Of a stretch of 38,245 nt of DNA, positions 33,877 to 38,245 are shown piece by piece. Within the stretch, counting starts at the first letter, position 1. Each line of letters starts with the position of its first letter. A program made the translations under genes and the position numbers. The stretch covers positions 14,984 through 53,228 of the forward strand of contig DUKH01000156.1 of NCBI GenBank assembly GCA_013329415.1, given 5' to 3'. This DNA is from Methanosarcinaceae archaeon. Lineage in GTDB: Archaea > Halobacteriota > Methanosarcinia > Methanosarcinales > Methanosarcinaceae. The notes below the pieces were generated by a model that saw only the letters and a list, made by a program, of their open reading frames with translations, was not told the origin of the DNA and did no database searches.

Positions 33877-34698
33877 TCAAACAGCTTTCTTCTCCGTCGG
33901 TTCTTCAGAATTTTCGAGCTTTTCTATTCGGGTTGCCAGTTTCTGGAAGTGGTCAATATATTCCTCTCCCCATACGCGGGCCCCGGGCTCGAAACTCACC
34001 ACGTATTTCCGGTCAAAGACCGCTGATTTGGGGAAGAGAGCCATTGCCATGAAATTGTCCGCTACCATGAGTGAAGGGACCTTATCATTTTCCTTAAAGG
34101 TAAAGAGTTCGGCATTTTCAAGGCTAAGTAATTCTTCCGTTTCCACCCTGTAATCTTCAACCCACCTTCTCAAGATCGGTTCGGGCATGAGGAGGGAGAC
34201 TCTGATTCCTTTCTGTGCCAGGTCAAGGTAATGAGAAGGAAAAAGGGGATGGAAATAACAAAGCAGTGCTCTTAACCTTTTAGCCTTTTTCATGTTTTCT
34301 ACTAATAAGGGGATCAACTCAAACATGCGGTCAATATCGGGCTCAGTCGTGGTGCATTGCCCAAGTTCATTGATCCTGCGCAGGAGTTCCGGGGGAATTG
34401 CGGTCATATCCCGGTTAGCCCAGTAGTCCGCGTTTTCTTCAAGCAGGTCAAGGGTGTCCAGCAAAGGTTTCATTTTTTCCACAACGATTCTTCCGATATC
34501 GGTAAGTACGTAGAGGTCCTCTTCCTGGGCAATCAGGTGCTGTTCCTTGAGTTTTTTTAGCTGGGGCTGGACCGAAGTGGCATTGGCTTTGAGGATTTCC
34601 CTTATCGTTTCGATGTTTTTTGGGCCTTCCATTAGAAGAAGGAGTATATTCTTTCGTTTCTCGGAAAGGAAGAGCAGATCGACCAGTGGGTTTACCAT
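33877..34698 (-). CDS. FilR1-type HTH transcriptional regulator
   Basis: 273 residues from ATG at 34698 (MVNPLVDLLFLSEKRKNILL), the usual opening of this family; ATG at 34704 and a start near 34773 are also in frame. A winged helix at about 8-80 has the recognition region ATSVQPQLKKLKEQHLI and wing YVLTDIGRIVVEKM. The rest is the FilR1/DUF1724 domain (ELIPLLVENMKKAKRLRALL, FPSHYLDLAQKGIRVSLLMP, and AVFDRKYVVSFEPGARVWGE). Methanosarcina has many such regulators, some controlling methyltransferase genes. No methyltransferase is adjacent here. It is divergent from the gene at 35102, and an operator-like array lies between. Confidence 0.88.
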   Translation of the reverse strand: MVNPLVDLLFLSEKRKNILLLLMEGPKNIETIREILKANATSVQPQLKKLKEQHLIAQEEDLYVLTDIGRIVVEKMKPLLDTLDLLEENADYWANRDMTAIPPELLRRINELGQCTTTEPDIDRMFELIPLLVENMKKAKRLRALLCYFHPLFPSHYLDLAQKGIRVSLLMPEPILRRWVEDYRVETEELLSLENAELFTFKENDKVPSLMVADNFMAMALFPKSAVFDRKYVVSFEPGARVWGEEYIDHFQKLATRIEKLENSEEPTEKKAV

Positions 34699-34769
34699 AA
34701 GCATGCACCGTGGGAGCGGGTTACGGGATATTTTTGTGAGCGGCAGTTGTAGTGCGTGACAGTATATAT

Positions 34770-34790
34770 CCATTAATCGGGTGTTAATGG
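34770..34790. promoter_or_regulatory. Inverted repeat near regulator promoter
   Basis: CCATTAA and TTAATGG around a seven-base centre. The half-site CATTAAtCGG resembles the CATTAACCGA core of the 14-bp repeats that follow, so it may be the same binding site. Confidence 0.5.
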
Positions 34791-34813
34791 TTAAAGGCGT
34801 GTTGCTTACCAGT

Positions 34814-34897
34814 GCACATTAACCGACGCACATTGAGAGATGCATATTAACCGATGCACATTAACCGACATACATTGATAGATGCACATTAACTGAG
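34814..34897. repeat. Six tandem 14-bp repeats (operator-like array)
   Basis: The units are GCACATTAACCGAC, GCACATTGAGAGAT, GCATATTAACCGAT, GCACATTAACCGAC, ATACATTGATAGAT and GCACATTAACTGAG, exactly 84 bases. The pattern repeats at 42 bases (units 1-3 and 4-6). It lies between the divergent regulator and the HExxH gene. A further CACATATTAACGCT occurs near 34935. Confidence 0.85.
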
Positions 34898-35101
34898 TGC
34901 ATAACACTTAATAGTTGAATATATATAAAACGACACATATTAACGCTCAATATATTTATTTTCATATTATATATGTTATGTGTTTCTGACTTTCGGGTAG
35001 CCTTACGCAGTTTTTCCCTCCCGGAAAATCTTTATTCAGAAACTCTATTTCAAAATGCACATATTTAGACCACCTGTTATATATTATACAGAATAAATAT
35101 T

Positions 35102-35716
35102 GTGCATATTTGGGGAGGGTCTACCTTAGTTTCCACTCGTTTACCCGTTTCTCTGGTCTCAGGGGAAATTGAAAATCCGCAGAGACCCACCGAGGAAGAG
35201 AAAAAACTTTTTCTTGCGATTGCCGAGCGCCTGATAAGAGCCTCGGAAAAAGAGATGCTTCCTCATTCCATACACGATGTAGTTAAAAGTCTCTCAACGG
35301 AACCTTTCAGGAAAGAAATCAACTGCACTGTTTTTCAGGAAAGTCAGGTGGAAAAAGTCAGGGTCCGGATCAGGACCCTGTTGATCAGCTGGGATGAGAG
35401 CCAGTCAGGGAAATTGGAAGAGGGAAGCCTTGGGGCCTATTCGTGGAACGACTGTGAGATTGGGATAAAGAAAGGAATTAAAACGCTGAAATTTACAAAC
35501 TACCTCATGCTCAACCCCGAGGAACTGAGGGAAAAAGAAAGAGACTCTTTCGGGAAAATAGAAAACGAAGGTCTGCTCCACCATGAACTGCTGCACGGGC
35601 AGCTCCTGATTGATGCCATGCGGGAAAGCCTCTCCTGGCAGGAAAAAGTTTGCAGGCACGATTTTGATTTTACCCCTGTGGACCTTGAGCACAGGGTCAT
35701 CTATGACTTACAATAG
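35102..35716 (+). CDS. HExxH protein of unknown family, ends at UAG
   Basis: 204 residues from GTG at 35102, with no ribosome binding site upstream; GGGGAGGG at 35111-35118 lies inside the frame and could serve a later start not preceded by a standard codon. Near residue 160 the sequence NEGLLHHELLHGQLLIDAMR contains HELLH, the HExxH zinc-protease motif, and a later Asp/Glu-rich segment (TPVDLEHRVIYD) could supply the third ligand. No signal peptide is seen. The stop is UAG, and the same frame continues GAT TTC and then the ATG of the next gene. Reading UAG as pyrrolysine would give one fusion protein. I cannot assign a family beyond a possible metallopeptidase. Confidence 0.7.
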   Translation: MHIWGGSTLVSTRLPVSLVSGEIENPQRPTEEEKKLFLAIAERLIRASEKEMLPHSIHDVVKSLSTEPFRKEINCTVFQESQVEKVRVRIRTLLISWDESQSGKLEEGSLGAYSWNDCEIGIKKGIKTLKFTNYLMLNPEELREKERDSFGKIENEGLLHHELLHGQLLIDAMRESLSWQEKVCRHDFDFTPVDLEHRVIYDLQ

Positions 35717-35722
35717 GATTTC

Positions 35723-36052
35723 ATGAAAAAATCAATTGTTGAAAAGGGATACAGGCTTACGGTAAAAAGGATAAAACCGAGATTCGAAAACGTAAGTGAA
35801 TTCGAATTTGTTCTGGGAGATGTCTCGGAATTTATTGACAAAGGGGATATTACCCTGATGTACTACGTCCCCCCGGGCTGTGGTATAAGCAACATGGAGT
35901 TTGAGGTCCCCAGGGACGCCACGGGAAACATAAAGACCAGCGGCCCTATAAAAGTAAAAGGAAAAATCACCGATAAAACCAGGCAGGGAAAATGTTACTA
36001 CTGGTTCCTCCATTCAGGGGGACATAAAAAGAGCAGTCCTTCCGGGCTCTGA
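35723..36052 (+). CDS. Unknown protein, in frame with the HExxH gene
   Basis: 109 residues. It reads like a beta-rich domain (GYRLTVKRIKPRFENVSEFE, ITLMYYVPPGCGISNMEFEV, and IKVKGKITDKTRQGKCYYWF). Two Cys residues are present (PGCG and GKCYYW). ATG at 35723 is preceded by a weak AGGA four bases upstream. The gene lies in the same frame as the HExxH gene, separated by UAG GAT TTC, so it is either a separately translated, coupled partner or the C-terminal domain of a read-through product. I do not recognise the family. Confidence 0.65.
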   Translation: MKKSIVEKGYRLTVKRIKPRFENVSEFEFVLGDVSEFIDKGDITLMYYVPPGCGISNMEFEVPRDATGNIKTSGPIKVKGKITDKTRQGKCYYWFLHSGGHKKSSPSGL

Positions 36053-36600
36053 ACACTTCCGGAACCCTGTCCTAATAAACTTTATTCACTCTTCCTTTTT
36101 CCCAAATACAGGTTCTGCAGGGCACGGTTTTAGAATACAGGATTCGGAACCGTGCCCTACAAAACCCCGGGTCTGCAGCTATTTCCGGATTAGATCATGC
36201 CGGTTTTCCTTTCAGTCCCCCAGCACTTCCTGTTTCCGGTTTACACGTTCGTCAGCTATTCGGAGTACGAGATTTCCCATACCCATACCTACTCCTCCCC
36301 CCAAAGGGAAATATGGAGCAAAGGCAAACACAATTGAAATTATGTCTGCAAGTTTCTTATGTATATTCTCACGCATAAATAGTTAATTGTTAAGGAAGTG
36401 CCAAACCTTATTAGCAGTATCAACAATTATCATTATTTCACACTGACTTCATACTTTCCAGGATGGCATCAAATTCCTGTGCTGAGGTTGTTGGGATGGC
36501 AAAAAGGTAATGTTAGACGTTAAAAGTCAGGTGCCTGCCAGGTCATTTCAGGCTCGTTCAGGCTCCTCTGGACTTTCGGCTCCTCTGGACTTTCGGCACC
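36053..36600. other. Gene-free stretch with hairpin and short repeat
   Basis: About 550 bases without a credible gene, lying between the convergent ends of the 35723 gene and the PAS gene. It holds the hairpin at 36119-36158 and, at the right edge, TCCTCTGGACTTTCGGC occurring twice in tandem (36564-36580, 36581-36597). Confidence 0.6.
36119..36158. repeat. Eleven-bp perfect inverted repeat
   Basis: AGGGCACGGTT and AACCGTGCCCT form a perfect 11-bp stem with an 18-base loop. It lies about 70 bases after the stop of the 35723 gene. No long T-run follows, so a terminator is not certain; an RNA stem or a mobile remnant is also possible. Confidence 0.65.
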
Positions 36601-37488
36601 TCAAGATTTTTTTAAGGTTTTTTCGTATTTTTCCGTAACGTCTTCGATTATTCCCTGGAAATGGGTTGCAGCTCCTTCTTCATTCCTCTGGATAAAGGTC
36701 GTTTCTTCCACCCAGCGCACTTCCCCGGATTTTGTAAGGATGCGGTATTCACGGTTAAACATTTTTCCGCCTTCCTTGCAGTTCTCGTCAAGTTCGAGTT
36801 CCACCTGGAGCAGGTCATCGGGGTGGACGATCTTTCCGTAGAGGACCCTGCCGGAGATGAAGTCTTCGGGGGAATACCCGAACTGCCTGATGTTTTCGGA
36901 CACATAGAGCGTTGGCCAGTACTTATCGGCTTTCCACAGGAATACGACCATGGGGCTGTTGTTAATCACGGTCTCCAGGGCTTTTTCCCGGTCTAACAGG
37001 GCTTTTTGCTTTTCCATGAGGGCTTTCTGGCTTTCCAGAGCGTCCCTCAGGGCCCTTTCTTTTTCAATTTCTTCGGTAATGTCCCGGACTATTCCCTGGA
37101 AGTGGGTTACTTCTCCCAGGTCATCACGCTGTATAAAGGTTTTTTCTTCTACCCAGCGCACTTTTCCCCCACCGGTGAGCACTCTGTAGCGCTGGACAAA
37201 AATATCTTTTCCCAGGGCACAGCACCTGTTGAGTCCCGATCGGACCTTTTCCAGGTCCTCGGAATGCACAATGTTGCCATATACGATCCTGCCAGTAAGG
37301 AAATCTTCTGCGCTGTACCCCAGCAGGCTGACGTTTTCAGAGACATATTCCGCAGGCCAATTTTCTTCCGCGGTCCACAGGAAAACCATCACATGGCTGT
37401 TGTTGATCACGGTTTCCAGGACTTTTTGCCTTTCCATTGCCTCATCCAGAGCCTCTTCATCACTTTCAGCTAAATGATTGAATCCCAT
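36601..37488 (-). CDS. Double-PAS sensor protein without kinase
   Basis: 295 residues from ATG at 37488, with GAGGAG five bases upstream. It consists of two PAS/PAC units: LETVINNSHVMVFLWTAEEN ... GKVRWVEEKTFIQRD..GEVTHFQGIVRDITEE (about 28-140) and LETVINNSPMVVFLWKADKY ... GEVRWVEETTFIQRNEEGAATHFQGI (about 170-287). They are so alike that they arose by internal duplication. A coiled linker (ALRDALESQKALMEKQKALL) joins them. There is no histidine kinase, cyclase or HTH output domain, so it must pass its signal to a partner protein. No such gene is adjacent. Soluble; no membrane segment. Confidence 0.9.
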   Translation of the reverse strand: MGFNHLAESDEEALDEAMERQKVLETVINNSHVMVFLWTAEENWPAEYVSENVSLLGYSAEDFLTGRIVYGNIVHSEDLEKVRSGLNRCCALGKDIFVQRYRVLTGGGKVRWVEEKTFIQRDDLGEVTHFQGIVRDITEEIEKERALRDALESQKALMEKQKALLDREKALETVINNSPMVVFLWKADKYWPTLYVSENIRQFGYSPEDFISGRVLYGKIVHPDDLLQVELELDENCKEGGKMFNREYRILTKSGEVRWVEETTFIQRNEEGAATHFQGIIEDVTEKYEKTLKKS

Positions 37489-37653
37489 TGTAACTCCTCA
37501 CTCTCAAGAACCCTTTTCGGTAGTTCCGGGCAATTTGCCCATGAAACTTCCAGGTAAATATAATATATTCTGAATATAAGATATGTTTTGATATCTTATA
37601 AATTGCTGTCCTTATTTACGGAGCCAGGAGAATGAAAGTTTCTGAGATCGAAT

Positions 37654-38040
37654 TTGAATCGGAAAAAAGAGTCCGGTGATGCTCAAAGGGAAGAGCAGAA
37701 GGGAAGAGCAGAAGGGAAGAGCAGAAGGGAAGAGCAGAAGGGAAGTAAAGGGAAAGAAGGAAGTGAAAGGAAAACCCGGGTCCTGGAGAATGGCCCCGGA
37801 AAAGGTCCTGAAAAATACGGCAAGTATTTCGGGGTTTGTTTTTCCTATCACAACTCAAAAGCCTGCATCTGCGGGAGCTGCCCTTCGTACCCGGGAAACG
37901 GAAATATGTTCTGTGCAAGGGGAAAAAGCAGGCTAACAGGTGATATGCTCCCTGAAAAGAAATCCGGTTGCCTGTGCCGGGACTGCGAGCTTTACAGGAA
38001 ATTCCGCTTTGAAGAGCAATATTTCTGCAGGGGGGAATGA
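37654..38040 (+). CDS. DUF2769-type cysteine-rich protein
   Basis: Up to 128 residues. The C-terminal half carries eight Cys: ACICGSCPSYPGNGNMFCAR then GCLCRDCELYRKFRF and YFCRG, the DUF2769 pattern, likely binding metal or iron-sulfur. The N-terminal half is low-complexity (REEQKGRAEGKSRREEQKG), encoded by a 13-bp tandem repeat, so it is not a folded domain. The start is uncertain: TTG at 37654 lacks a clear ribosome binding site, and the true start might lie inside the frame after the repeat. Because 13 is not a multiple of three, any change in repeat number would put the Cys region out of frame with an upstream start. Confidence 0.7.
   Translation: MNRKKESGDAQREEQKGRAEGKSRREEQKGSKGKEGSERKTRVLENGPGKGPEKYGKYFGVCFSYHNSKACICGSCPSYPGNGNMFCARGKSRLTGDMLPEKKSGCLCRDCELYRKFRFEEQYFCRGE
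37688..37745 (+). repeat. 13-bp tandem repeat in the DUF2769 gene
   Basis: GGGAAGAGCAGAA occurs four times in perfect tandem, followed by GGGAAG. The three frames are used in turn, giving a 13-residue peptide period. Confidence 0.85.
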
Positions 38041-38245
38041 GCAGCTGTGCCCCCCTCCCACTTTTCTCTCTTTTTACCAGGGTTTCGGATTCAAATCCAT
38101 AAAAGTTCCACGAATAACCATAATGGTTGTGCGGATACACAAAAAGTCATGTGAGTAACTAAAAAAGTTTCTCTAATAACTATAAAAGTCACCTATAGTC
38201 CCGAATGTAAATATTTACATTTATTTTATAACCACGGAAGACACG

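Overview
The window reads as a methanogenic archaeon of the genus Methanosarcina or a very close relative. The support is two copies of a DUF2099 (methanogenesis marker 8 type) protein, an MTH865-like protein, a UPF0282 metallo-beta-lactamase-fold protein, a FilR1-type archaeal regulator, a DUF2769 cysteine-rich protein, a right-handed beta-helix surface protein, long AT-rich spacers with TATA boxes, and T-rich terminators. No rRNA, tRNA, CRISPR array or complete insertion sequence was recognised.

Layout. 1-4.1 kb: end of a membrane (ABC-2 permease-like) gene, two tandem two-helix potassium channels, and two acid-rich lipoproteins. 4.1-5.7 kb (minus): a winged-helix regulator and a secreted paralogue of the second lipoprotein, both broken by in-frame UAG codons. 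6.5-9.5 kb: two paralogous DUF2099 genes bracketing a small CxxC protein gene and an MTH865-like gene. 9.9-17.2 kb is accessory: a STAND-type NTPase with TPRs, a tandem duplication of a large secreted glycoprotein-like gene separated and flanked by three copies of a multi-hairpin repeat (one copy carrying a MITE-like insertion), and the tail of a type I restriction HsdR gene. 17.4-31.4 kb is mostly housekeeping: DEAD-box helicase, PaaK-type CoA ligase, flippase-like membrane protein, DUF1294, inositol-phosphate synthase, ferritin-like protein, sugar dehydrogenase-like beta-propeller, ATP10-like protein, DNA polymerase IV, NERD protein, AI-2E family permease, UPF0282 protein. 31.7-38 kb: membrane-anchored beta-helix protein, FilR1 regulator with a repeat array upstream, a two-gene unit containing an HExxH protein, a double-PAS protein and a DUF2769 protein.

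The most interesting signal concerns UAG. In Methanosarcina, UAG can be read as pyrrolysine. Among about thirty reading frames here, UAG appears as the apparent stop only where the same frame carries on as protein-like sequence: the regulator at 4120-4653 (83 intact codons after UAG, including a second helix-turn-helix), the pair 35102-36052 (UAG followed two codons later, in frame, by the next gene's ATG), and the secreted paralogue at 4874-5734 (two UAGs, but also a frameshift, so more likely decaying). Other notable items are a perfect 18-bp palindrome upstream of a lipoprotein gene, six 14-bp tandem repeats upstream of the FilR1 regulator, a conserved stem ending just before the ribosome binding site of both duplicated secreted genes, and a 13-bp tandem repeat inside a gene that would switch frame if its copy number changed.
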